From Candidatus Bathyarchaeota archaeon (lineage in GTDB: Archaea; Thermoproteota; Bathyarchaeia; Bathyarchaeales; Bathycorpusculaceae): a stretch of DNA of 64,000 nucleotides. The number at the start of each line of letters is the position of its first letter. The first letter of the stretch is position 1. The position numbers and the translations under genes are program-made. The stretch lies in contig JAOZHX010000017.1 in assembly GCA_026014665.1 (NCBI GenBank), forward strand, positions 186,001 to 250,000, in the 5' to 3' direction. Shown here one piece after another: positions 17,534 through 25,778 of the stretch. The notes beneath the pieces are model-generated. The model was not told the DNA's origin, made no database searches, and saw nothing but the letters and a program-made list of their open reading frames with translations.

Positions 17534-17941
17534 ATGAAAAAAGCCAACCTAATCATCATATCCGTATTAGCCACAGTTCTTCTAAGTGGAATGTTTATGT
17601 CTTTGGCAGTAGCCCAAGAATCAACTCCCTCCGAGCCCCCACTTGCCCCAGATCAACCTCTCACAACCGACGGAACCTTACCTGACTCACCCGACAATTC
17701 AACCCTCACAAGCGGTGGCGACCCGATCCTTTATGCCCTAGACGACAACAGTACAGATGCTAACTCGACTCGAACTCCAAATGAAGTCCCAGCTAGCGAG
17801 GATGGCATACTCATCGCAACCAACACCGCCTCAGATAATACCTTGCCAATCGTAGTCATAGCCGTTCTCATCGCCGTGATAGTTGGCGGTGCCATAGGCG
17901 TTATTTACTATCGCAGAAAGGCGAGCCATATAGAAGACTAA
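17534..17941 (+). CDS. Small surface protein with C-terminal membrane anchor
   Basis: The 135-residue protein has a signal peptide (hydrophobic span ending near S-L-A-V-A-Q), a Pro/Ser/Thr/Asp-rich middle of about 70 residues with several N-S-T glycosylation sites, and a membrane span near residues 104-125 followed by Y-Y-R-R-K. The low-complexity stalk suggests a cell-surface spacer. No enzymatic domain is seen. A T-rich stretch follows the stop and may terminate transcription. Confidence 0.7.
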   Translation: MKKANLIIISVLATVLLSGMFMSLAVAQESTPSEPPLAPDQPLTTDGTLPDSPDNSTLTSGGDPILYALDDNSTDANSTRTPNEVPASEDGILIATNTASDNTLPIVVIAVLIAVIVGGAIGVIYYRRKASHIED

Positions 17942-18042
17942 GTACAAGCAAATTTTTTCATCCTTTCTTTCTTTTTTAAGCTCTTGCCCGAAGGTTTGTT
18001 TATGGTTTAAATCGTTGGTTGTTGAATGCGTACAGTCACAAG

Positions 18043-18054
18043 TCTATATAATTC
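18043..18054 (+). promoter_or_regulatory. TATA box for the small zinc-finger gene
   Basis: TCTATATAATTC lies about 60 bp upstream of the ATG at 18109 and predicts a transcription start near 18075. A strong Shine-Dalgarno sequence (GGAGGTGA) follows. Confidence 0.5.
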
Positions 18055-18108
18055 TCGGTACCCAAATAATGGGTTGTTTTAGCAAGTTAGGTTTTTGGAG
18101 GTGAATTT

Positions 18109-18279
18109 ATGTTTGGAGAAGGTGAAGAGAGTGGGTGTCGAAGTACCGAGCCGAGGGTAACTGTTCCCGAGCCAGAAATAACCCGTGATAAAAAATTCCG
18201 ATGCCCCCTTGACCAAGCGGTCTATGACAGCAAAGAGGACTATGAAAAGCATTGTCACGAAGAACACGATGTATTGTAG
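18109..18279 (+). CDS. Small C2H2-like zinc-finger protein, 56 aa
   Basis: A perfect Shine-Dalgarno sequence GGAGGTGA lies five bases before the ATG, which strongly supports this short gene. The C-terminal half, F-R-C-P-L-D-Q-A-V-Y-D, then Y-E-K-H-C-H-E-E-H, has the spacing of archaeal single C2H2 fingers. The second cysteine is replaced by aspartate, and an extra cysteine lies beside the first histidine. The N-terminal 25 residues are acidic and proline-rich. It may bind nucleic acid or protein; no partner is evident. Confidence 0.75.
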   Translation: MFGEGEESGCRSTEPRVTVPEPEITRDKKFRCPLDQAVYDSKEDYEKHCHEEHDVL

Positions 18280-18354
18280 ACGACCGATTATCTTTTTAAT
18301 CGCCTGTAGCTGGCGGGGCAAAAAGGTGGAAGCCTGCGGCTTATCTGACTGTTT

Positions 18355-18519
18355 TTATCTTATTGCTTCGTCGAGTTTTGAGTCACGTCTTGTTCGTGTG
18401 ACTTCCTTGAACAGTTCTAAGCATTCCTCTTTTGTTGGCGCTTCAATGCCTATGCTTCCGTAGGCCCCAATATCAATTCTGTATTTTCTTCTATTGTCTC
18501 TATCATCTATTTGGCTCAT
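18355..18519 (-). CDS. Small conserved-looking protein, 54 aa
   Basis: From the ATG at 18519 the frame reads M-S-Q-I-D-D-R-D-N-R-R-K-Y-R-I-D-I-G-A-Y-G, then E-A-P-T-K-E-E-C-L-E-L-F-K-E-V. The composition is typical of a folded small protein, with a strand followed by an amphipathic helix. A purine-rich stretch (G-A-G-G-G-G) precedes the start. The longer start at 18543 would lie in that stretch. Family not recognised. Confidence 0.5.
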   Translation of the reverse strand: MSQIDDRDNRRKYRIDIGAYGSIGIEAPTKEECLELFKEVTRTRRDSKLDEAIR

Positions 18520-18601
18520 GAGCCCCTCTCCCCTCTCAATCACTTTTATTTTGGATTATAGATTGTTTAATTATTTATGAACACTATTATAAGGTTAATG
18601 C

Positions 18602-19369
18602 TTATTCACCGCAAAAACCGATGTTTTTGGCGGCGCTAAACACCACGAACGCTGAATTTCTCATGTACCTGCCAATCCGAGGAATCAAGCCGGCGGCATC
18701 AGTTCCCAACTTGCAAGTCAAAGCGTGCTCAAACAAACCAAGCGTCTCCACGTCGATGACGTCACGGGTAAGCCTTGTCCGCTCCAGCACCGTCTTTACA
18801 AAATCTTCTGATGCGCCCAGAACAATCAACCTATCAAGAAGTGAATCTCGCCACCTAAACATTTTCTCAACATGCACAGCGGATAGTTCTGCTAGCACCC
18901 CTTCTTTGATTTCGCCTTTATCGGCGATCAGTTTAACGTTCAAAGGTACGCCTTCACAGAGCGCGTAGCTGCTAGCGATTTTTTGTAAAGTAACTTCTCG
19001 ACCATTGGTAAGTTGCATCTGCAAAGTATGGACTGGGATGGTAGCTTGCGTTACCTTTGGCTCGAAAACGCCAACATCTACCATTAACTCTTGTTTGGCA
19101 CCGTCAACTTTTGATATGTACCCTCTTAAATCGGCAGTAGCCAAAGCATCTTCTATACTAATTGGGCAAGTTCCGATTTCTTTCTTGATGTAGCTGGTGG
19201 CTACGCCCTCATCTTCGCCTAAGAGGGAAACCTGCACCCACCTGCCTGGTAAGCTGCCTAAAACTCTGACTTCAACTTCTAAGTCTTCAAACTGGTTTTT
19301 TAGCATCTCCTCGACTTGCCTGAGTTGCCCCGTATGTGAGGCTTTCACCAATAAGGTTAGGGTAATCAA
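18602..19369 (-). CDS. DUF2110-like archaeal protein
   Basis: The 255-residue protein matches my memory of the archaeal DUF2110 family: N-terminal L-T-L-L-V-K-A, a central region with G-Y-I-S-K-V-D-G, and a C-terminal D-R-L-I-V-L-G-A-S-E-D segment. Its function is not established. It overlaps the HD-domain gene by 4 bp and is the last gene of the mbf1-hflX-trm56-tfe block, so a role around transcription or RNA is plausible by context only. Confidence 0.65.
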   Translation of the reverse strand: MITLTLLVKASHTGQLRQVEEMLKNQFEDLEVEVRVLGSLPGRWVQVSLLGEDEGVATSYIKKEIGTCPISIEDALATADLRGYISKVDGAKQELMVDVGVFEPKVTQATIPVHTLQMQLTNGREVTLQKIASSYALCEGVPLNVKLIADKGEIKEGVLAELSAVHVEKMFRWRDSLLDRLIVLGASEDFVKTVLERTRLTRDVIDVETLGLFEHALTCKLGTDAAGLIPRIGRYMRNSAFVVFSAAKNIGFCGE

Positions 19370-19896
19370 ATTTCCTCGCCAAGCAATTCAATCATTTCTT
19401 CATGCAGTTTTCTAACTCGCTCTGCAGCCTCCAGTTTTCCCTCGTTTCTCAGCCGCATAATTTCTACTTCAATAGGAATTATTTTTTGTTGTTCAATGCG
19501 TTTGTCAGCGTAAGAAACGATTTTCTCTTCAAGCGAAGCAGGCACATAGCTATCTTGTGGCCACCCTAGCTCTGCAGCTTCTTTTTGGGTGATTCCAGCG
19601 CCGACATGGCTCTTGATAATCTGAACCACGGGCTGAGGCAAACCTAAAGACTGCGCTAATTCTCCCCCAGCTATCGCATGGTCTACAGTGTTGGTTTTTG
19701 CCCGGCCTATATCATGGAGCAGGGCGCCTGTTTCCACGAGCCGAAGGTTTACTTTATGCCCACGCCTTTGAAGTTTAATGGCGATTTGTAGAGCGAGGTC
19801 TGTTACAGCTAGACAATGGTGAACGACTTGCACTGGACAGTTGGCTTTTCTTAGAAGTTGAATCGCTTGCTCCCTATTCGGAAGCCGATCACTCAC
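19366..19896 (-). CDS. HD-domain protein, TIGR00295-like
   Basis: An HD-superfamily hydrolase of 176 residues with H-H-C-L-A-V at about 26, the metal pair H-D in L-L-H-D-I-G-R-A-K near 61, and a later conserved histidine in K-S-H-V-G-A-G-I-T. Archaeal members are predicted phosphohydrolases of unknown substrate. It overlaps tfe upstream by 8 bp and the DUF2110-like gene downstream by 4 bp. Confidence 0.82.
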   Translation of the reverse strand: MSDRLPNREQAIQLLRKANCPVQVVHHCLAVTDLALQIAIKLQRRGHKVNLRLVETGALLHDIGRAKTNTVDHAIAGGELAQSLGLPQPVVQIIKSHVGAGITQKEAAELGWPQDSYVPASLEEKIVSYADKRIEQQKIIPIEVEIMRLRNEGKLEAAERVRKLHEEMIELLGEEI

Positions 19897-20422
19897 CGAG
19901 TTCCTTCCTTAGAATTTCTACTTTTTCTGAGAGTTTGTTTATCATTTTTTCGTTTGCAAAATGCACCAGTGGTTTACCGCAATTTGAACAGTGAAAAACC
20001 ACTTCGACGGCTTCCTCGAAGGGGACGCGTTTGCATTCTTGGCTGCCGCAGTAGTAGAAATCATGGTTCTTTTCGTATTCTAGCCGCACGTTGAGTTTTT
20101 CGAGTACCCGACGTTTCTGGCTTAAGATGAAGCCTTCCAACTGGTCGGGTTGAAGTTTCCAGTGAAAAATGAACCAGCCAGTTTTGGGGTCGCGTGTGCG
20201 GCGGAGGCTAACCAGCGAGTGGTCATAGAGTTTGTAGAGAATCTTGCGCACTGAGTTTAGGCGGATGCCAGTTTTGTTTGCGATTTCGTCGTCTGTTATT
20301 TCGTCTACACCTTTAAGGTGCTCAATGAGCTTAACCGCGTCTTCTTCACCTAACGCCAATGCTACTTTCATTAAAGTTGCATCATCAATAGTTGACAACA
20401 TAGCCAAATTTCCTTTTGACAC
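19889..20422 (-). CDS. tfe: Transcription factor E, alpha subunit
   Basis: TFE helps open the promoter and stabilises the archaeal transcription bubble. The 177-residue protein has the winged-helix N-domain (about residues 10-100, with N-K-T-G-I-R-L-N-S-V-R-K-I-L-Y-K-L) and a C-terminal zinc ribbon with C-G-S-Q-E-C-K-R and H-C-S-N-C-G. The first ribbon pair is spaced CX4C rather than CX2C. It lies downstream of trm56 by 44 bp. Confidence 0.93.
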   Translation of the reverse strand: MSKGNLAMLSTIDDATLMKVALALGEEDAVKLIEHLKGVDEITDDEIANKTGIRLNSVRKILYKLYDHSLVSLRRTRDPKTGWFIFHWKLQPDQLEGFILSQKRRVLEKLNVRLEYEKNHDFYYCGSQECKRVPFEEAVEVVFHCSNCGKPLVHFANEKMINKLSEKVEILRKELGE

Positions 20423-20466
20423 CTATAATACTGCGTCAAGGTGCAATAAAACTCTTCTTGCAAACT

Positions 20467-21054
20467 TCACTTGGAAAATACGTGAGTTTTAATTTCTTTA
20501 CCCCTTTCCTTGGGCACAATTTCTATTTTGGCTTTCTCAAACGATTTAGCCAACTCTTTGCCTTCAAAATAGCGGTCTAAAAAAATGGCTAAAGCGGAAC
20601 ACTCGGAATGCGGTTGATTCCCCACCGCCACGTTGAAATCGGAGACTTCCTCAGAGTAGAATTCGCCTGGTACTTTTTGGCTGCCGACCAGCAACATTAC
20701 ATCTCGGTTTAGCGCCTTAATCTTTGCCAGCACATCGCTTGCTTGAAGGTTCTCACCGTAAACCGTCAAATGCACCACGATGCCGCCGCTTGACCTCCAA
20801 TCATAAATTGCTTTCTTCCATGGCGTGCCCATTTCAAACCTGAAATCCCCGCCCCATCTTTTGGAAATCTTGTTTACTGTTTCCTCAATGTGTTGATCTT
20901 GGATATCCGAGAGTATGAAACCAGAGGCGCCCAGCGCCCTAGCGGTCAACGCTACATGGGTCGTTAGTCTAACATCTCTTTGCGGTCGGTGACCCCAACG
21001 CAAGACAACGATTTTGGGTTGGTTAACGAGCGGGGTTGGTTTGGAATTTTCCAT
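20467..21054 (-). CDS. trm56: tRNA (cytidine(56)-2'-O)-methyltransferase
   Basis: Trm56 is an archaea-specific SPOUT methylase that modifies C56 in the T-loop of tRNA. The start (V-V-L-R-W-G-H-R-P-Q-R-D-V-R-L-T-T-H-V) is a strong family signature, and the knot region L-L-V-G-S-Q-K-V-P with N-V-A-V-G-N-Q-P-H-S-E fits. Its 195 residues are a normal length. It overlaps the 3' end of hflX by 32 bp. Confidence 0.93.
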   Translation of the reverse strand: MENSKPTPLVNQPKIVVLRWGHRPQRDVRLTTHVALTARALGASGFILSDIQDQHIEETVNKISKRWGGDFRFEMGTPWKKAIYDWRSSGGIVVHLTVYGENLQASDVLAKIKALNRDVMLLVGSQKVPGEFYSEEVSDFNVAVGNQPHSECSALAIFLDRYFEGKELAKSFEKAKIEIVPKERGKEIKTHVFSK

Positions 21055-22201
21055 TGAGTTCTTCCACTTTCTTTTTTACTTGCTCTGTTACTTGTGGGTT
21101 AGCTTCGAAGACGACTTCCAGCTTGTTATCTGTGTAGTTTTCTGTGTGTATGTCTGTTTTCTGGTGTACCCAAGAGATGAAAGGCATAAAGTTCCCTGCT
21201 AGCGGTATAGTGAATTGGGCTTGAACGTAATTTTCAAGAATGCGCAGAATGTGTTTTTTTAGTTCGTCGAGGTTTGTTTGGCATTTAGCTGAAAGCAAGA
21301 TAGGGTTTTTGATATCGTTCTTGAGTGCTTGGAGTTTTTGGTCTCGCTCGGTTGGTGTAATTAAGTCAATTTTGTTTAGCGCCGTAATCATGGGGATGCC
21401 TGCTGCGCCAAGACGTTCTATTGTTTCCATGCAGACTCTATGTTTCTTCTCTATGATTCTGAGGTTTTCGCTTAAGTCTAAGACTAGAATTATGAGGTCT
21501 GAGAATATGGTTTCTTCTAGGGTGGAGTGGAAGGCTTCGATGAGGGAAATTGGAAGGCGGTCGATGAAGCCAACGGTGTCGGTTAAGAGAAATTTGCGGT
21601 TAGAGAACTCTATCATGCGTGTTTGAGTGGACAGCGTTGTGAATAGCGTTTTGTCGACTCGGGCAGTTTCTTCTGTTAAAGCGTTAAAGAGGGTGCTTTT
21701 TCCAGCACTGGTATACCCTGCAAGAGAAATGGTCAAAAAACCCAGTTCCATGCGCCTTTCCCGTTGCAGCTCCCGTTTTCTTCGTATCACGGCTAGCTTC
21801 TTTCGTATGGTTTGAACCTGAAGTTTAATTGCGTCTCTGTAAACGTCTGCTTCGTAGGCACCTAACCCCATGAAACCGGGTTGTTCGCTGCCTTTGGCAA
21901 GGCGGACTTTTTCTTTTGCATGTTTTAGCTCGTTTTGTAGGGTTGCAAGTTGGATTTGGAGTTGGGCTTCGGTTGTGGTGGCTCTTTTGTTGAAGAGTTC
22001 AAGGATTAGTTGGAAGCGGTCGATGACTTCGACATGGGTGGCTTTGGCTAAATTGTAGGTTTGTAAGGTACGTAAGGGGTTATCGAAAATGACTTTGTCG
22101 GCGCCTGTCTCTTGCACCATCCTTGCGAGTTCTTCCACTTTACCCGCACCAATTTGGTAGCGAGCATCGGGTCTGCGGGTTTGCTCAAGGATGCCAACCA
22201 C
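21023..22201 (-). CDS. hflX: HflX-type GTPase (start uncertain)
   Basis: A ribosome-associated GTPase with the HflX N-domain, coiled linker, and G domain: G-Y-T-S-A-G-K-S-T for the P-loop, D-T-V-G-F for G3 and N-K-I-D for G4. The GTG at 22201 gives 392 residues but leaves out about 25 that clearly belong to the family: upstream in frame one reads K-A-I-I-A-Q-R-R, then S-S-L-D-E-L-K-R-L-A-L-S-A-G-Y. No ATG, GTG or TTG is available there, so a rare start (ATA or ATC at the mbf1 stop) or a base error is possible. HflX dissociates or rescues ribosomes in other organisms. Confidence 0.88.
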   Translation of the reverse strand: MVGILEQTRRPDARYQIGAGKVEELARMVQETGADKVIFDNPLRTLQTYNLAKATHVEVIDRFQLILELFNKRATTTEAQLQIQLATLQNELKHAKEKVRLAKGSEQPGFMGLGAYEADVYRDAIKLQVQTIRKKLAVIRRKRELQRERRMELGFLTISLAGYTSAGKSTLFNALTEETARVDKTLFTTLSTQTRMIEFSNRKFLLTDTVGFIDRLPISLIEAFHSTLEETIFSDLIILVLDLSENLRIIEKKHRVCMETIERLGAAGIPMITALNKIDLITPTERDQKLQALKNDIKNPILLSAKCQTNLDELKKHILRILENYVQAQFTIPLAGNFMPFISWVHQKTDIHTENYTDNKLEVVFEANPQVTEQVKKKVEELNGKFQTNPAR

Positions 22202-22275
22202 TGTGTAGCCAGCGGACAGTGCTAAACGCTTGAGTTCGTCTAAGCTTGATTCTTCCCGGTTAAGGCGTCGTTGGG

Positions 22276-22812
22276 CTATGATGGCTTTCGTTTTTTGGGC
22301 TCCTCCTCTTCGCCGGTTTTGTCCATCTCGATGAGGTCTCCCAAAGTTAAGCCTTGACTTGCAGCTTTAGGAATGGTTGTTGTGACTTTTTCATCAGATA
22401 TGGGTACCAGTAACTTAATTTTTAAGGCATGTTCTAATTTGGCGGCAAGTTGGTTGTTGGGTGCCATTCTGCCGGTTTCAATATGCTTGAGAAGCGAGGC
22501 TTTCTCGTTGATTTTCTTGCCCAAGTCTTCATGGCTAAGCAGCAGTTTTTCTCGTGCAGTTCGGATTTTGTTGGCGTAGTCATGTATAAGTTCTTGGCTT
22601 ATCTGGACTTGGGCTACTGGCGGTTTTTTAATGATGACTGGAAGATGCATGGTGGATTTAGTTGCCGTGGGCTTTTGCGAAACGTCTGCTTCTTCATGGA
22701 GGATTACTTTGCCGTGTTTTGAGCATTCAACGCAAACTATAAGTTTAGCTCCCTCAATTATGGCTCGTATCGGTTCAGTGTGGATTTTGCGTCCGCAGAC
22801 TTCACATCGCAT
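22276..22812 (-). CDS. mbf1: Multiprotein bridging factor 1 homologue
   Basis: The 178-residue protein has an N-terminal zinc ribbon (C-E-V-C-G, later C-V-E-C) and a C-terminal helix-turn-helix of the Cro/MBF1 type (about residues 80-135, with L-S-H-E-D-L-G-K-K-I and L-L-K-H-I-E-T-G). Archaeal MBF1 has been linked to translation as well as transcription. It is the first gene of the minus-strand block and is divergent from the PUA protein gene. Confidence 0.92.
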   Translation of the reverse strand: MRCEVCGRKIHTEPIRAIIEGAKLIVCVECSKHGKVILHEEADVSQKPTATKSTMHLPVIIKKPPVAQVQISQELIHDYANKIRTAREKLLLSHEDLGKKINEKASLLKHIETGRMAPNNQLAAKLEHALKIKLLVPISDEKVTTTIPKAASQGLTLGDLIEMDKTGEEEEPKKRKPS

Positions 22813-22897
22813 GTACTGTTTTCACCTTTCAGTGTCTTTATTATCTTGTTATGTTTATACTTGTCGAATCAAACACAAACTATGCCACGGTGAACGC

Positions 22898-23365
22898 ATG
22901 GAGAACGCAAAAACCAAAGTACGGTGCATTGCCGACTACCAATTCGGCAAAAACGTCGGAATACAACTGTTTCCCGAAAACATAGAGATAATACTTTCCC
23001 CCAGAACTGGCAGAATACGCTACATCAACCTAAACGGCGAACGACTAGCAACCTTGCGCCCCACAGATGGATTGCTTTCCTTAAGTATAAAAGCCGCCCA
23101 ACTCATGGCACAGTTCAAACCTACCCCTAAATGCTTAGTCACCATACAAAATGGCGTTTCCAAATTCGTAGCTGATGGAGGAGACGTGTTTGCAGCCCAT
23201 GTGGTCAAAGTGGACGACGAGATCCACGCTAAAGACGAAGTCATAGTGGTCGATCAAAATAAGCTGGTTTTGGCGGTTGGACGAGCGGTGCTTTCAAGCG
23301 TTGAAATGCAGGCTTTTAAAACTGGTGTTGCGGTGAAGGTTCGGCATGGCGTTGGGGAAAGTTAA
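22898..23365 (+). CDS. PUA-domain RNA-binding protein
   Basis: The 155-residue protein starts at the ATG with GGTGA a few bases upstream; a longer open frame upstream overlaps mbf1 antisense and is ignored. The C-terminal half (F-V-A-D-G-G-D-V-F-A-A-H-V-V, then E-V-I-V-V-D, then L-A-V-G-R-A) is a PUA domain, an RNA-binding fold found in tRNA- and rRNA-modifying enzymes. The N-terminal part is of the type paired with archaeal PUA proteins. It is followed by the NAC gene at 47 bp, a common archaeal neighbour. Confidence 0.82.
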   Translation: MENAKTKVRCIADYQFGKNVGIQLFPENIEIILSPRTGRIRYINLNGERLATLRPTDGLLSLSIKAAQLMAQFKPTPKCLVTIQNGVSKFVADGGDVFAAHVVKVDDEIHAKDEVIVVDQNKLVLAVGRAVLSSVEMQAFKTGVAVKVRHGVGES

Positions 23366-23412
23366 ATTTATCAGTTTGTAACGTGATTATCTTCCGTTAA
23401 GGTGTGTCTCTT

Positions 23413-23781
23413 ATGCATAGGCGCATGAATCCTCGAGAGCAAAAACGTATGATGCAACGGATGGGCATGAACATGGATACTGTGCCCGATGTCCAGCAAG
23501 TCATCATTCACACAACAGGCAAAGACATAGTCATCGATGAGCCCGAAGTTGCGATTCTTCAGGTTCAAGGACAAAAAATGTACCAAGTTATAGGCGGACA
23601 AGTCAGCGAACAATCACCCTCAACTCGAGCTACAGCAGGCGCACCAGCCAAGCCAGCATTCAGCCAAGAAGACGTACAATTAGTCGCAGACCAAACGGGA
23701 AAAAGTCTTGAAAAAGCAAAAGAAGCGCTCGAAGAATGCGGAGGCGACCTTGCCAAAGCAATTTTGCTGCTTCAGTCATGA
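23413..23781 (+). CDS. nac: Nascent polypeptide-associated complex protein
   Basis: Archaeal NAC forms a homodimer at the ribosome exit tunnel. The 122-residue protein has the basic N-terminal ribosome-binding segment (R-R-M-N-P-R-E-Q-K-R-M-M), the NAC barrel (V-I-D-E-P-E-V-A-I-L-Q-V-Q-G) and a C-terminal UBA domain (E-D-V-Q-L-V-A-D-Q-T-G, then A-K-A-I-L-L-L). The ATG has GGTG at 8 bases; the earlier GTG at 23404 belongs to that site. Confidence 0.94.
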   Translation: MHRRMNPREQKRMMQRMGMNMDTVPDVQQVIIHTTGKDIVIDEPEVAILQVQGQKMYQVIGGQVSEQSPSTRATAGAPAKPAFSQEDVQLVADQTGKSLEKAKEALEECGGDLAKAILLLQS

Positions 23782-24385
23782 CTCTTAGGCTCGTTTTTTC
23801 TATCGGCTTTGAATAAATAACTGCTCAGTCAAGAAATGTAGACTAAACATTGTCAAGGAACCAAAATGGCTCTGTCTTCATTTTGACTTTTTATGAAAAT
23901 TTTTTTGGATCACGTCGATGGATGCTTGCATCGTAAGCTTTGTGTGGTTGTGGCTGTTTTTGGGTTGCCACAAAATGTTTTGTGGTGGCAGCTGCTTTTT
24001 GTGGTTGCGTTGATTTTTGAGTTCTGTTGTGGTGTGACGAAGGAGTTTTTGCCACATGCAGTACATCGTTCTATGTTGGCGGCGTCAGGATGTGGATGCG
24101 TGGGCATGTTGAATGAACCCAAAATTAATACGTCGAAAACGGGAAGGAACCGCCATTAAGAAAAATAACCAAATGAACAATAAAGAGACAATGCTGCAGA
24201 TGTTAGCATCGTTTGCTTTTTTTTTTAAAAAACAGTTTGTCGAGGTTTTAACCTTAGTTTTATCCTTTACTTGATCGCCAGGTTTGCCTGAATTGGAGGT
24301 TTTGTTAATTGTTATTTTTTTACGGAAACTTTATTACGTTATCGAGCGGTTTTTAAACCGTACAATCAAAGAGGAACAATTAAAA
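23782..24385. other. Intergenic region, about 600 bp, no convincing gene
   Basis: The + strand is unusually T/G-rich between about 23930 and 24100. Open frames on both strands there are low-complexity and I do not accept them. A perfect palindrome lies at 23968-23985. A 33-codon frame (24173-24274, M-N-N-K-E-T-M-L-Q-M) ends shortly before the next gene and could be a small peptide, but has no Shine-Dalgarno sequence. T-runs near 24220 may terminate transcripts. Confidence 0.5.
23968..23985. repeat. Perfect palindrome CCACAAAATGTTTTGTGG
   Basis: Eight-base arms around a 2-base centre, flanked by further TGGCA/TGCCA matches. It could fold as a hairpin or bind a dimeric protein. It lies in the gene-free region after nac. 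Confidence 0.6.
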
Positions 24386-25690
24386 ATGACAAAGGCAATC
24401 GCCCAGGAGAAAGGCGTGTCAGAAGCTTATGGTGAAAGAAAGAATTGGCCGCCTTATACTTACAGAGATTACCCTGACATTAAAGCGGAAACTTATGAGG
24501 CTTTCATGAAATTCTTAGACACTGAGAATACGTCTGGAAGACTTATGGAGTTGCAGCCTTGGATATCGGTTTGTGATTCAAGGTGTGCTTTCTGCTATTT
24601 CCCAACTGCGCCCACACGCAAGGTGCAGATTGAGGAATATTTGTTACTGCTTAAGAAAGAGCTTGATATGTATGCGAAAACGCGGTATGTGAAGACAAGC
24701 GTTTTTGATGAGATAGTGCTTGGTGGGGGAACCCCCAGTGTCTTAACAGCAGAGCAGATGATTGATTTAATCGACTTCTGCAAACAACGATTCACCACTA
24801 ATAAAGAATACTTCATCAAAGTAACTGGGTCATCTAAAACTTTGGCGCTGCCAAAAATCGATAAACTCGCCGCCTACGGCGTTTACCAGATGGATATGGG
24901 TGCACAAACCTTTGATGATAAAATTCGAAAGCTCCTCTGTCTTCCAGATAGTGCTGCCGACGTCGAGCGAGCCATTCGCCATGCAAGAAAACTCGGGCTG
25001 TGCGTTTGCGTCGATTTAATGTATAATCTTCCAGGTCAAACCATGGAAAGCTGGGAGCAAACACTAAAGAAAGCCATCGAATTAGACGTGGAAATCGATG
25101 CCTACTCGCTGCATGTGGATCCAGGCACCTTGCTGGAAAAAATGATAAAGACTGGTAAGTCACCGCCGATTGGCGATGCAGAGTTTGAAAAGCAGCTCTA
25201 CCTAAAGGCTTACGATATGTTAACTAAAGCAGGTTACAAGGCTGTAGGTCACGACCGCTTTAGCCGCGTTGAATGGCACATGCGAGAGAACTGTCTCAAC
25301 GGCTGGCCTTGGGGTGGAATCCTCACAACTGGCGCAGGCTGCTTTATGGGTTATCTGCAACGGTTCAGCTATAGTAACATCGAAGACATAAACGAGTACA
25401 TGAAGGTGGTAAGCGCTGGGAAACTGCCTATCCAGAGGCTTTCTGAGTCAGATGACGATGAGATGATGCGGAGGGAAATGAGCAGGCTATACTTGCGGTT
25501 GCCGGTAAGCAAAAAGGAGTTTATGGAGAAATTCGGTAAGCTGCCAGAGGACGTCTTCCCGAAGCAGCTTAAGAACCTGTTGGAGAAAGGGCTGATCGAG
25601 ATTGATGACAAGGAAGTGCGGATTACTAAGCAGGGCGAAGTTTGGAAGGGCAATATAGCTTGGGAATTCGCCGCTAAGCAAACTGCTTAA
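24386..25690 (+). CDS. HemW/HemN-like radical SAM protein
   Basis: The 434-residue protein has the cluster motif CX3CX2C in C-D-S-R-C-A-F-C-Y-F at about residue 62, G-G-G-T-P-S after it, and Q-M-D-M-G-A-Q-T-F-D-D-K, all in the order of the HemN/HemW group. Those enzymes oxidise coproporphyrinogen or insert heme; this one lacks the extra cysteine after the motif, so the activity is uncertain. The C-terminal region is winged-helix-like (K-Q-L-K-N-L-L-E-K-G-L-I). I chose the ATG with GAGGAA about 10 bases upstream; TTG codons at 24284 and 24302 are possible but would add a non-conserved, hydrophobic leader. Confidence 0.8.
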   Translation: MTKAIAQEKGVSEAYGERKNWPPYTYRDYPDIKAETYEAFMKFLDTENTSGRLMELQPWISVCDSRCAFCYFPTAPTRKVQIEEYLLLLKKELDMYAKTRYVKTSVFDEIVLGGGTPSVLTAEQMIDLIDFCKQRFTTNKEYFIKVTGSSKTLALPKIDKLAAYGVYQMDMGAQTFDDKIRKLLCLPDSAADVERAIRHARKLGLCVCVDLMYNLPGQTMESWEQTLKKAIELDVEIDAYSLHVDPGTLLEKMIKTGKSPPIGDAEFEKQLYLKAYDMLTKAGYKAVGHDRFSRVEWHMRENCLNGWPWGGILTTGAGCFMGYLQRFSYSNIEDINEYMKVVSAGKLPIQRLSESDDDEMMRREMSRLYLRLPVSKKEFMEKFGKLPEDVFPKQLKNLLEKGLIEIDDKEVRITKQGEVWKGNIAWEFAAKQTA

Positions 25691-25778
25691 ACAACTTTTT
25701 TCCCTTTCAAATCTGTTTCAAGAACTTGCTGTTTCTTTTGGTGAGCTAAAGAAAAAGAGAAAAGGGAGAAATTGACGT

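Noticed and set aside
22631..22897. Upstream extension of the PUA protein
   Set aside because: It is antisense to mbf1; the ATG at 22898 has a Shine-Dalgarno sequence.
23893..24159. Open frames on both strands in the T/G-rich gap after nac, one with several Cys
   Set aside because: Low complexity, no start signals, and overlapping each other; best explained by base composition.
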